Below are positions 20,564 through 31,455 of a stretch of 64,000 bases of DNA, piece by piece. The translations under genes were made by a program, and so were the position numbers. Within the stretch, counting starts at the first letter, position 1; the number at the start of each line of letters is the position of its first letter. The notes beneath the pieces were generated by a model that saw only the letters and a program-made list of their open reading frames with translations, ran no database searches and was not told where the DNA came from. Origin of the DNA: Heterostelium album PN500 (Eukaryota > Evosea > Eumycetozoa > Acytosteliales > Acytosteliaceae); the NCBI RefSeq assembly GCF_000004825.1, contig NW_008805066.1, positions 496,001 through 560,000 of the forward strand, written 5' to 3'.

Positions 20564-22835
20564 TTATGAATTAATGAACTTCATTACTGCTCTTCTACGT
20601 CTTTCTTTTCTAATATATGATACTGTGAGGACAGTGGTTGTAACTACAACAAATAGGACGGTGATAATACCTATTGGTAGTGCAATCAGAAGTGCATTAG
20701 ATGATCTTCCTCCAGTGATGGATGTAATGTTTAATGTTGAACTAATTACAATCTGAGTATTGACACTAACAGTAACATTTAGATTCTCTCCAGAATTCAG
20801 AGTATCCGCATCATTCAATTTTACAGTGCAATATATTGTTGTATCGTTTACAATATTGGTATTACTACATGGTATTGTATTACATATAATTACAGATGTA
20901 GTATTAACATCATAATTGGATCCAGTAATCGTTATTACACCTCCAAGTGTTGTAATTGGTGTTATACTTGATATTGTAGGTTCTATAAATTAAATCAAAA
21001 TCAATATTAATAATATTGTAAACTATTATAGATTATTTTAATTACAAACCATGATATCTGAATGATTTAGAAGTAATAACACCATTAACATTCAATTGTA
21101 AATCGATATTCTGACCAGATCCAGCAGAGATATTCACAATAATAGTTGTTGAATCAATCAATATTGGATTCGATGTATTTTTGATATCTGGTCTGTTTGT
21201 GAATTTAATTGATATTGGATTTCCAAATAGAGCACCAAGAATAGTAAGAGTATCACCTTTGGTTTGTGGTGTAGATATTTCTCCGATATCTGGTTTAATT
21301 TCAAGTTGGTTAGTGTTGGATATCAATTGATTGTTATGATTGCTGATGAAAAAATTGTATAATCCTGATTTGAAACTATTTGGAATTAAAAATTGAACAA
21401 TCCATTCTCTTTTAACTGATGATGTGTTGGTTTCAGGTGGTACAATATCGATTTGTGAAGGTACAAATGAATTGTTTATCATTGTAGTGTTGGAAACAAA
21501 GATCAATGTTTTTGAAATTTGAGATGAATATCCCAAGAGTTCACCTTCAAAATATATTTTACTTCCATTTTGATAGATATTTGAAATTGATGGAACATCA
21601 TAATTAAATAATATATTTGAATTGATTGATGTTGCTCCATCAATTGTAACTAAAATTGGAATATTTGTGAATTGTTCAGTGTTTGACATCTTTGAAATTG
21701 GTCCAAGTTGACAAATGAATGAGCCACTATTGGCGAATAGATCAACAGGATTCAAACATGATTGTGATCCAATTTGAATAGTTTTGATTGTTTTAGAACC
21801 AAAAGAATTAACTGAATTGAATAAATCACCTGAAATTGTAACAGGTCCACCAAGAACACTTGATGTTGATGTTGTTTTTCTAATTATTGGTACTGAGAAA
21901 TGAAAATTAGTTTAATATTTAATTTGAAAGAATAAAAACAAAAAAACCTACCAATTGGGATGTTATATGTTGTAGATCTAGAAATATTACTAAATGGATC
22001 ATTGACAGTCAATGTTAATAGTTTCAATCCAGCAAATTTGAATTCATTTGCCAATGAAGAAATATCTAAAATTACACCAGTATGTTTGGTAAACTCAACA
22101 ATTGAAAGAACAGAAGGTGTATTATATCCAGCAACATTACATCTGATCCAATCTTTATTTGGACCAAAGCTACTACCATTAATGATTAATCTATTATTCA
22201 AAGTTACTGAGGAAATAGTCGGATCTAAATAAAAATTATTTAGTTTAAAGACTCTTTTACCAAAAGTTTTATAAAATATTTTTATTTACCTTTAACACTC
22301 CATAAAAAACTAGGAAACGCATTTTTACTAACTGTTATTATTGAATTTATATTATAAATTGAAGATGAGTCGTTAAACTCTGGTATGAGAAATTGAGCTG
22401 AATCTATTGTTGCATTGGTAGGAGTAATTTGGAATTGACCGATATTAAAAAAATAATGTTTACGTTTAAAAAATATCCATTTATTGTAATTATTCCTCCT
22501 TCTGTTGGAACACTACTGATCGATGATACAATAAATGGTAACCATTTAAATTGTTGTTTTACACTATTCTTAGAGGATAAAGTAATTAATTCTCCCATTC
22601 TTTTTAGATTGTCAGGGGTTATTGAAATTCTGAATGCAGTATTATTCAAAACTTCATAATCTGTTGGATTTATGACTGTAGAGGTTATCTCCACATTATC
22701 AATTATATGATAATCGAAATTGGGATCGGTTAGAATGGCATCTGTCTTGGTATAATATACTTCTGTTTGATATGAAGAACTTATGAGAAGAATAAATATA
22801 TAAAGTAGAGTTGAGAAATAAATATTTGGTTTCAT
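20564..22835 (-). CDS. tgr-like TIG/IPT transmembrane protein, left copy, about 690 aa
   Basis: Exons 22835-22290, 22224-21952, 21892-21050 and 20982-20564. A signal peptide starts the protein (MKPNIYFSTLLYIFILLISS). Extracellular repeats with the IPT/TIG hallmark (ISSVPTEGGIITINGYFLN; TPITTLGGVITITGSNYD) follow. A single membrane span sits near the C-terminus (ALLIALPIGIITVLFVVVTT) and ends in a short basic tail (RKERRRRAV). This layout is that of dictyostelid Tgr cell-surface proteins, which include the allorecognition pair TgrB1/TgrC1. In exon 1, after GYFLN, the frame is shifted by one base in a T-run compared with the right copy; all later exons are open and in phase. It may be an indel error or a recent pseudogene. 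The last splice donor (GTTTGT) is unusual. Confidence 0.65.
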
Positions 22836-23250
22836 TTTTGAAGAAATATTTATTTATATTAAAAAAATTTTTAAATATGAAGATTATACTTTGATTTTAT
22901 AAAATTAAATTCTATTATAAAATTTGTAAATGATAAAAAAAGAATAATTATATTTAAATCACAAAAAAAAACAAAACAAATAGTTTATTCTGTACCTAAA
23001 ATTAGGTTTTAAAAAATTTCACACTAAAATAAATTTTGATTTCACAATCAGTAAAGAAGATGAGTTCTTTGTATCTGATTCTATTTTAGAAATTTTACAG
23101 TGTATCTACCTCTATATTTGAATTTATTCAATTCATATATATGGGGTGTGATTAGTTTAAAAGTGTGGTTTAACTTTTTTTAAAACTTTTTAACACCCAA
23201 TATTTGATTAAACACAAAGGCTCATTTTTATTTTTTTAATTGGACAATTT
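20564..23250. repeat. Left arm of large inverted duplication
   Basis: The reverse complement of this segment is found at about 27195-29572: gene body, signal peptide region, 5' leader and about 400 bp of upstream DNA (ending at AATGAGCCTTTGTGTTTAATC). The right arm has an extra ~200-250 bp at 27,420-27,650 and lacks one TIG-encoding stretch near the 3' end of the gene. Visually the arms are highly similar; identity was not measured. Confidence 0.8.
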
Positions 23251-23313
23251 TATTTAATTTTTGTTTTTTGTTCCAAAATAAAAAATACATAGGTATAAAT
23301 GTTATTGTCAAGA

Positions 23314-23408
23314 TTAGTTTAATATATGGTCATAAATTTCTTGGGTTTCACATAACCATCTAAGAACACAATTGGTATATTGTTGTGATTGGAAATCGTT
23401 GGTGATAC
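23314..23408 (-). pseudogene. Orphan 3' exon
   Basis: Just outside the left arm, a minus-strand stretch follows a good acceptor (TTCCTGATAG) and stays open for about 31 codons to a stop at 23314. It encodes NDFQSQQYTNCVLRWLCE and a short remainder, protein-like in composition. No upstream exon is evident. Possibly the tail of a gene cut by the rearrangement. Not recognised. Confidence 0.3.
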
Positions 23409-23959
23409 CTATCAGGAAAAATATTATTTTTTTAATTTGTTATACTTAATATTTAGTTTAAATTATGAAATTTTGAATTGAAATTGTCTTAGATTGATCA
23501 TTTTTTTACATAGACTCTAAGATTGAATATTAACAATTCAAAGCTATATTTATGTTTATGTCGATAGTGATGGTAATCGATCTACACAGTATTACTTTTC
23601 AAGAAGGTTACCCAAACAAATTAATATTCAAGTTTACCGAAAAGAGAAAGAATGATTCTTTAAGAATAGGGAAAACTCTTTAATGGTTGCAAACCACTAA
23701 AACCAACAGAATCTATATATTAACAACAACAAATGATTTTATTTATCAACCTATTAGTTCAGTCGTTAAAGTAACCTTTTTTAGATCTAACAATAATATG
23801 TTTAATTACCCAAATATTCTAATACTGCTGTGTTGAATGATTACAAAGATAAAAAAGAAATAATTACCAAGTTGTATAGAACAAATCTATTATTAGGATA
23901 TTATTAAATACTTATGTACCTTAAAAAGCACTATCTGAGAGTGATAAAGATGTGTAATT

Positions 23960-24730
23960 AGGATAAGAATAGAGGAAAAGATTGACTATGTTAATGGAAT
24001 CCCATTTACAAACAAGAAACCAACAACTAGAGGTGGCAGAGCAGAAACGATTGGAGTGGTTTGTGCTGTAACTGGAAGGAAAATATTAATGGCAAGATCT
24101 CAGTTTGGCCATTTCACTAACGATGCATTCAGATACTTCTTTCGCACTTTGTTACAGAAATTAGATAAAGAGTACCCCAATCAATCATTTACATTCATTG
24201 GAGACAATGAAGGTATCTACAAAGATGCTCTGTCATTACTCTCAACTGATAAATACAAGAGACATAGATCTATACCGAATCCCAGATTTTCCCCTTTCTT
24301 GAATTCTATTGAATATCTATTCAATCAGTTGAAAGCTAATGTTAGAGGTGGTAAATATCGTACAATCGGTGATTTATCGTTGGAGAAATCGCCAATTCAC
24401 AGTTGGAGAGTCACTCTGGATAACAAAGTTAAAGCTTTGGATCCACCAGAACGACAATGGGATTATGCACATCAGACTATTTTCATGGCATCGAAAGAGC
24501 GATTAGACACACCACTTGCAAAAGATGATGATAAGAATCAGCCAAAAGAATCAAATAACTTCATGTGGGAAAATGGTCAAAAGGTATTCATTTATAAACA
24601 AAATGAAGAACCAACAAGCTCCTCTGTTACAACCAAAAATAAGACTACTGCTAAGAAACCAACCAAGACAACTAAGAGACTACCAAAAAAACTAAAGAAA
24701 TCAACCAAAACAACAAAGAAATCAACTTGA
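23960..24730 (+). mobile_element. DDE transposase fragment, IS630/Tc1/mariner-like DNA transposon
   Basis: The open frame covers the C-terminal half of a DDE_3-type transposase. FIGDN carries the second catalytic Asp, and SPFLNSIEYLFNQLK matches the SP-x-LNPIE-x-x-W-x-x-LK signature with the third catalytic Glu. The tail is Lys/Thr-rich. The part with the first catalytic Asp and the DNA-binding domain is missing upstream, where frames are interrupted. The fragment cannot transpose by itself. No terminal inverted repeats were identified. It lies in the spacer of the inverted duplication. Confidence 0.65.
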
Positions 24731-24879
24731 TATTCTAAATAAAATAAATTGTTAGTCAATTCTCATAAACCATGAGCTTTTTGTTATAAATTTTAATTTT
24801 TAATTATGAGTTTTTATTTTTTTTATTTGAGCATTTTTCACTTTTTAAGTGGTTAATAATAAATATAAATAAAATAATT

Positions 24880-27018
24880 AAAATTCCATTAGAAGATAAA
24901 AATAAAATAAAAAATAAAGCCGTATCAGCAGAAATAATAATAAATAAAAAAACATATAATGTAGAACTAAACATAATATATAGAAGAAGATATCGAGATC
25001 ATTTTCGGATCAGATATACTTCAAGAGCTAGAGATGAAGATAGAAATAAGAAATAAGAAGTGGTATTTAGAGTTCAATGGAGTAGAGATAGTAGTAGTAA
25101 ATCAGAAAATAGATAGAGAAATAGTAATAGATAGTAAAGTAAATAATAATAATGAGAAAGAGATATTAGTGCAAGTAAGAGAGTTAAAGAAGATTTAGAG
25201 GGATTGGAGAAGAGGATCGTAGAAATCTTTAGTGATGTTATAGTAGAGAAACCGTAATCATGGAAAGAGATAATGACATCATTCATAAGATTGTGTTGAA
25301 GAAAGATGCTGTGGTGAAGAAACAACATCAGTTGGGACGATCTTACAAGGAAGAGATGGATATACAGATGTAAGTAGACGAGTTAGAAGAGTTTAGGAAT
25401 AGTAGAGAAAGTACCAGAAGAGTTTTTAGATCAAGTAGTAGAATCGCCAATATTTGCAGTTTATAAGAATAATGTTTGATAGATTAGTAAATCATTTTAA
25501 GAAGTTAAATGATGCGACAGTAGAATTAGAGTACAAGATTCCAGTAGATGAAGTAATCAATAGTTTGAGAGGATGTAAATATTTTAGTATCGGAGATGTA
25601 GTCAAAGGTTACTTTCAAGTGAAGATGGATTCAGAGTCAAGGAAGCTGTATACAGCATTCAAGACCCGTAAAGGTATTTACTGGTATTTACTTTTTGAAG
25701 AAGCATTCAGGTATTTTGTTGGGACCAAAGTTAAATATATACACAGATCATTTCAATCTCTTGTATTTGAAAGATCAAGCAATCTTGACGAAGGATCAGC
25801 TCAAGGCATAGGAAGTGTTATCGCAATTCAACTATGAAATCAATCACATTAAAGGAAAGAACAACGTGGGAGCAGATGTGCTGTCTGGACTTCAGTGTTA
25901 CCAGATACCTTTGGATTTCAGTTACTTGGATGAGATTAAGAACAGTTTTAAGTCAATTAAGGATGTGGAATTGGTAAATTTACGTCACAAGGAATCATGG
26001 AGAGAAAGTAATGGATTAATTTTTATTTTGGATAAGAATTCAATGAAAGATTACTTTTGGTAGATGAAAAGCATTTTAAAGAAGTAATAACGGAAGCTCA
26101 TGGAAGTACTTACTGTGGTCACGGAGATACTTTAAGAACGTGGGTTAGGTTGAAGTCGAATTACTATGCTCGAAATCTATATGACAAGGTGAAGGAATAC
26201 TGTGAGCATTGTGTGGAATGTCAACAGAATCTAGTGGAATTGAAAACGAAGGTTAACATACAACCGTTGGAGATAGCAGAAGGAGTTGGTGTGGATCGTG
26301 ATACTCGCTTTACAAGTGAGGTGTGGTTAGAACTCTTGAAGAAGGTGGATCAAAATTGAGAGATTCCGTACAGAGACATCCGCAATCAGATGACCAGAGT
26401 GAGCGCACGAACAGGAGAATCAGATCTATGCTTAGGAAGCTATCGTTGGAGTTCAAAGACAAGTGGGATGAAGAGATTAAGAATATTCAATTCGCGATCA
26501 ATTCAACTTATAATTCAACAATCAAACTATCACCTTTCGGAGTAGTGCTTGGATACATTCCTGTATCGCCAATTAACATGTTTAGAAACAATAATACATC
26601 AAATAGAGAATGGATCAGAGAGATGGTCAAAGACAGTTTGTTGGATAAACAATTAGATATGTTGGAAGCAGATGGAACCATCAAGAACAAACCAACTTAT
26701 CAGATTGGAGATTGGATGTTTGTCAAAGATGAATTTATCAATTTGGAAGTTGATTGGAACACAAACACAGGATCAATTAATAATAAGAATCGTGGACCGT
26801 TCAGGATTACAAAGACAATGAATCATTACTTAAAGGTGTAGAACCAGATATCTATTGACAATGAAGAAGAGTTTGAAATAGAACATATCATTGGAGATCG
26901 AATGTACAGAAAGAAGAAGCAGTATCAAATCAAATGGCTTGGTTATCCTTTAGACAAAGCTACATGGCAATACTCAAAGAACATGGATAATGCTAAAGAT
27001 CTTATTAAAGAACTTTAA
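24880..27018 (+). mobile_element. Ty3/gypsy (chromovirus-type) LTR retrotransposon fossil
   Basis: A degraded pol region in the usual Ty3/gypsy order: a protease-like stretch, part of reverse transcriptase, the end of an RNase H/connection region, the HHCC zinc-binding part of integrase, part of the integrase core, and a C-terminal chromodomain (IKWLGYPLDKATW-type signature) that places it with chromoviruses. It is broken, not whole, with about six or more interruptions; gag and long terminal repeats were not recognised. It looks old. It lies between the arms of the tgr-like inverted duplication, downstream of the DDE fragment. Confidence 0.75.
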
Positions 27019-27194
27019 TATATATAAAGTATAATCAAATTAAAACAATTAAAATATGTATTTATCAAATAAACAAACCAAATAAAGATCATTGTTATAT
27101 TTTATCATCATTAGCATTACTTTTAGTATTAAATTAGTTATCCTTTAGTTATTATATAGAACTTTAGTTATTGAAATTCAATAAAATTTATTGA

Positions 27195-29572
27195 ATTAAA
27201 AAAATAAAAATGAGCCTTTGTGTTTAATCAAATATTGTGTTAAAAAAAAAAGTTAAACCACACTTTTAAACTAATCACACCCCATTTAAATGAATTTAAT
27301 AAATTCAAATATAGAGGTAGATACATTGTCTAAAATAGAATCAGATACATAGAACTCATCTTCTTTACTGATTGTGAAATCAAAATTTTATTTTAACTTT
27401 TTTAAATTAATAATCCGTGTAAATTTTGATATTTCTTTTTTGTTATTTTCAAGATGAAAATTTCCTTAATCATTGTTTTTATTTATATAATGAAAACACA
27501 AACTTGTTTTATACACTATTCTATTGGAAGTGTAAAGGCTAATTTTAATAATAAAACCTATTTTAAGATAAAAATTTATAAAAAATCATAATTTTATTTT
27601 ACAATTATTCAGTTAAAATATTTTATTATATCAAAGTTTAAATTTTACATACAATTTTTTAAAACCTAATTTTAGGTACAGAATAAACTATTTGTTTTGT
27701 TTTTTTTTGGTGATTTAAAATTGTTTTTTTATCATTTGCAAAAATGTATATTAGAATTTATTATTATTAATCAAAATTTAATCTTCATATTTCAAAAAAT
27801 TAAAAAATAAATAAATATTTCTTCAAAAATGAAACCAAATATTTACTCAACTCTACTTTATATATTTATTTTACTCATTGGTTCTTCATATCAAACAGAA
27901 GTATATTATACCAAGACAGATGCCATTCTAACCGATCCCAATTTCGATTATCATATAATTGATACTGTAATGATTACCTCTACAGTCATAAATCCAACAG
28001 ATTATGAAGTTTTGAATAATACTGCATTCAGAATTTCAATAACCCCAGACAATCTAAAAAGATTCGGAGAATTTATTTCTTTATATTCTAAGAATAGTGT
28101 AAAACAACAATTTAAATGGTTACCATTTATTGTATCATCGATCAGTAGTGTTCCAACAGAAGGAGGAATAATTACAATAAATGGATATTTTTTAAATGAA
28201 AAAGTTATTTTTTTTAATATCGGTCAATTCCAAACAACTCCTACCAATGCAACAATAGATTCAGCTCTATTTCTCATACCACAATTAAACGATTCATCTT
28301 CAATTTATAATATAGAATCTCTAATTACAGTTGGTACATATACGTTTCCTAGTTTCTTATGGAATGTTAAAGGTAAATAAAAATATTTTAATAAAATTAT
28401 TGGTATAAGTGTCTTTAAACTAAATAATTTTTATTTAGATCCGACTATTTCCTCAGTAACTTTGAATAATAGATTAATCATTAATGGTAGTAGCTTTGGT
28501 CCAAATAAAGATTGGATCAGATGTAATGTTGCTGGATATAATACACCTTCTGTTCTTTCAATTGTTGAGTTTACCCAACAATACTGGTGTATTTTTAGAT
28601 ATTTCTTCATTGGCAAATGAATTCAAATTTGCTGGATTGAAACTATTAACATTGACTGTCAATGATCCATTTAGTAATATTTCTAGATCTACAACATATA
28701 ACATCCCAATTGGTAGGTTTTTTGTTTTTATTCTTTCAAATTAAATATTAAACTAATTTTCATCACTCAGTACCAATAATAAATAATACAACATCAACAT
28801 CAAGTGTTCTTGGTGGACGTGTTACAATTTCAGGTGATTTATTCAATTCAGTTAATTCTTTTGGTTTTAAAACAATCAAAACTATTCAAATTGGATCACA
28901 ATCATGTTTGAATGTTTCTGATGTCTATTTAAATAGTAATTCTTTCATTTGCCAACTTGGACCAATTTCAAAGATGTCAAACACTGAACAATTCACAAAT
29001 ATTCCAATTTTAGTTACAATTGATGGAGCAACATCAATCAATTCAAATATATTATTTAATTATGATGTTCCATCAATTTCAAATATCTATCAAAATGGAA
29101 GTAAAATATATTTTGAAGGTGAACTCTTGGGATATTCATCTCAAATTTCAAAACATTGATCTTTGTTTCCAACACTACAATGATAAACAATTCATTTGTA
29201 CCTTCACAAATCGATATTGTACCACCTGAAACCAACACATCATCAGTTAAAAGAGAATGGATTGTTCAACTTTTAATTCCAAATAATTTCAAATCAGGAT
29301 TATACAATTTTTTCATCAGCAATCATAACAATCAATTGATATCCAACACTGTTCAACTTACTATTAAGTCAGATATCGGAGAAATAACCAAACCACCAAC
29401 CAAAAATGATACTCTTACTATTCTTGAAGGAAAAAAAAAAAATATTCTACCCATTGTACTTCCAATAACTATTATCTCAGCTCTATTTATTTTAATCACA
29501 ATATCTATCATTACTATAAAATATATTAAGAAAGAAAGAAAAAGAAGAGCTGTTTCCAAATTCAACAATTAA
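27195..29572. repeat. Right arm of large inverted duplication
   Basis: Inverted copy of about 20564-23250; see that entry. The spacer between arms is about 3.9 kb and is mostly transposon remains. Confidence 0.8.
27829..29572 (+). pseudogene. tgr-like TIG/IPT transmembrane protein, right copy, interrupted
   Basis: Exon 1 (27829-28372) encodes an intact signal peptide (MKPNIYSTLLYIFILLIGSS) and first TIG repeat (PTEGGIITINGYF). Exon 2 (28439-28712) and exon 3 (28771 onward) follow, each shifted by one base relative to the left copy: near 28575 (extra base) and near 29155 (missing base). The gene ends with a membrane span (ILPIVLPITIISALFILITI) and the same basic tail (KKERKRRAV). Compared with the left copy it lacks the segment holding the last TIG repeats and the last intron, so the ectodomain joins the membrane span directly. 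At least two shifts suggest a pseudogene, unless they are assembly errors. Confidence 0.65.
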
Positions 29573-30090
29573 GAATATCAATTCCTAAAAATTTAATATT
29601 GTTAAATGTAAGAATGGATCAATAAATAAAATTTATTATATTATTCTATATAGCATAACTTTGTTTGAGATACACAAACATTACAATAGTCACAACAGAA
29701 TTCTAAAAATTGATTAAGTTCACTGAAATCACAAGAATCAAGTAAACAAGCCCTCTATATGTATAGTCGAAGTTGTCTAAACTTGGTACCTACATTGGCA
29801 ATGTTGGTAAGAGAATGAATAGAGTACGATATATTATTTATATTAAATAGCAAATCAAATAAGTGATATATTTTGTTAACTAATATCTATTGCAATTATT
29901 ATTCGCTCATACATGTATGCCAAAAAAATATCTTTTTTGTCGACTGAAACCTTTTTAAAAAAATCTCGGTCCTGGTTAAAATTTTGCTTTTTTTCTTTTT
30001 TTTTTTGTTTGACATCCTGATTAAAGAATTTAGACTTTTGATTTTTTAATTGATCATTACAGTGTATTTTATTTATTGAAAAATAAACAA
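29573..30090. other. Intergenic region
   Basis: A+T-rich. Bases 29,697-29,735 (CAGAATTCTAAAAATTGATT and flanks) match the 3' part of the dispersed repeat at 55186-55440. Nothing else recognised. Confidence 0.45.
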
Positions 30091-30872
30091 ATGTCTATTT
30101 TACAAAATATTGCAATTCTAGATCCTTTAAAACAAAAGTTATATCTAGCCCATATTTTCTTGACAATTCTCTTTTCACCATTGATCATAGCAGCAATATG
30201 TTCGAATTGGTATACCATAGGAACACCTGATTCCGATCTATATTTTGGATTATTTAGTTATACAATTAATGTATGTATGTTTTGGTTTTTATTTTTATTT
30301 TTATTTTTATTTTTATTTTGTTTTTTTAACAATATACATTCATTTCATTATCTTAGAACTATGATAATCCAGCGAGTTCAAGCAGCGGAGATGATCAAAC
30401 CGGTATTAAATACAGTGGACTGAGTATTAGACATACATTTGGTGCAGTGGCAGCATTTGAGATTCTCTCTATCATTCCACTGTTGATGATCTACTACGGA
30501 CATTTCAAACTGTTCTACAAGACAAGAAATACCGATCGACCAAGAAAGATGTCGATGTACTACTCGGTGGTGTTGTTTGCACTGCAATTCATTGGATTCC
30601 TCTGTTTCTTTAGTATCACCAGTAACTTTAAGAAAGACAACTTCTTTGATTGTACCAATCAGTTTTACTGCCACAGTTTGAGCGGTCAATACAAATCATC
30701 GGTATCGTGGAAGCCGATCAGCGGACTCTGGCTTTCACTGAGCACAATGCTCTTGTGCTTGGCCAATGTAATGATTTCTATTTTCATGAACGTAGATCGA
30801 TCTGCTTTTATACATAAACCCCTCCTCACCACCAGTCAACCAAACAAAGATTCAACTTATAGCGCATTATAG
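30091..30872 (+). CDS. Four-span membrane protein, claudin/PMP22-like layout, 231 aa
   Basis: Exon 1 (30091-30270) and exon 2 (30357-30872) join in phase 0 through a GTATGT intron that is a T-rich repeat. Four hydrophobic segments: residues about 18-40, 85-107, 125-146 and 190-213. The first extracytoplasmic loop is long with a W near the start (SNWYTIG) and a GLF motif, reminiscent of the claudin/PMP22 superfamily W-GLW-C-C loop, but the cysteine pair is not obvious there. The C-terminus is short and polar. Function not known. An upstream in-frame non-ATG extension exists but the ATG at 30091 follows an A-rich leader and is preferred. Confidence 0.65.
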
Positions 30873-31455
30873 ATAATATACCAAAATAATAATAAACGAA
30901 CCATCATACTCTTTTTTTCACCAAATGTCACTATCTCTAGTTAGGAATCTTTTACAACAGTTCTCGAACATCTTTATAAACAAGTGTATACTAAACTAAA
31001 TACATTCTAATTAAACAGAAGGTATACCATGCAATCATTGATATTACCAAGCTTATTAAATCATTGATGAGTAAGGTTAGATTATGTTGTACTAAATTAT
31101 TCTAGCTATTACAATGGAATCCAAAAAAAAAGAATAAGATATCAATAAACATTGAAAATAAATCTAAAAAAGTTATTTTGAAGAAACAAATATTTAACAA
31201 AAGATCTAAAGATTAATTTTATCATTTTAATCAAATAATTAATCGAAAAATAATATCCATTTTTTTTTGAAATAAAATAAAAAAAAAATAAAAAAAGTTT
31301 ATTTTTTTCATTTATTTAATCTTCAATCTTTATTGTTCTTAAACAGACAAATTAATTATAGATAAATATTAGTTTAGTTTAGCTTGTAAAACGAGAGTTT
31401 AGATAGTTTAAGTGGAAATAAAAGTGGTGGAAGGTCAAGAAGAAGTAAAAGAAGA
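30873..31455. other. Intergenic region
   Basis: A+T-rich DNA between two plus-strand genes; it should hold the 3' end of the tetraspan gene and the promoter of the EEP-domain gene. Nothing specific recognised. Confidence 0.5.
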
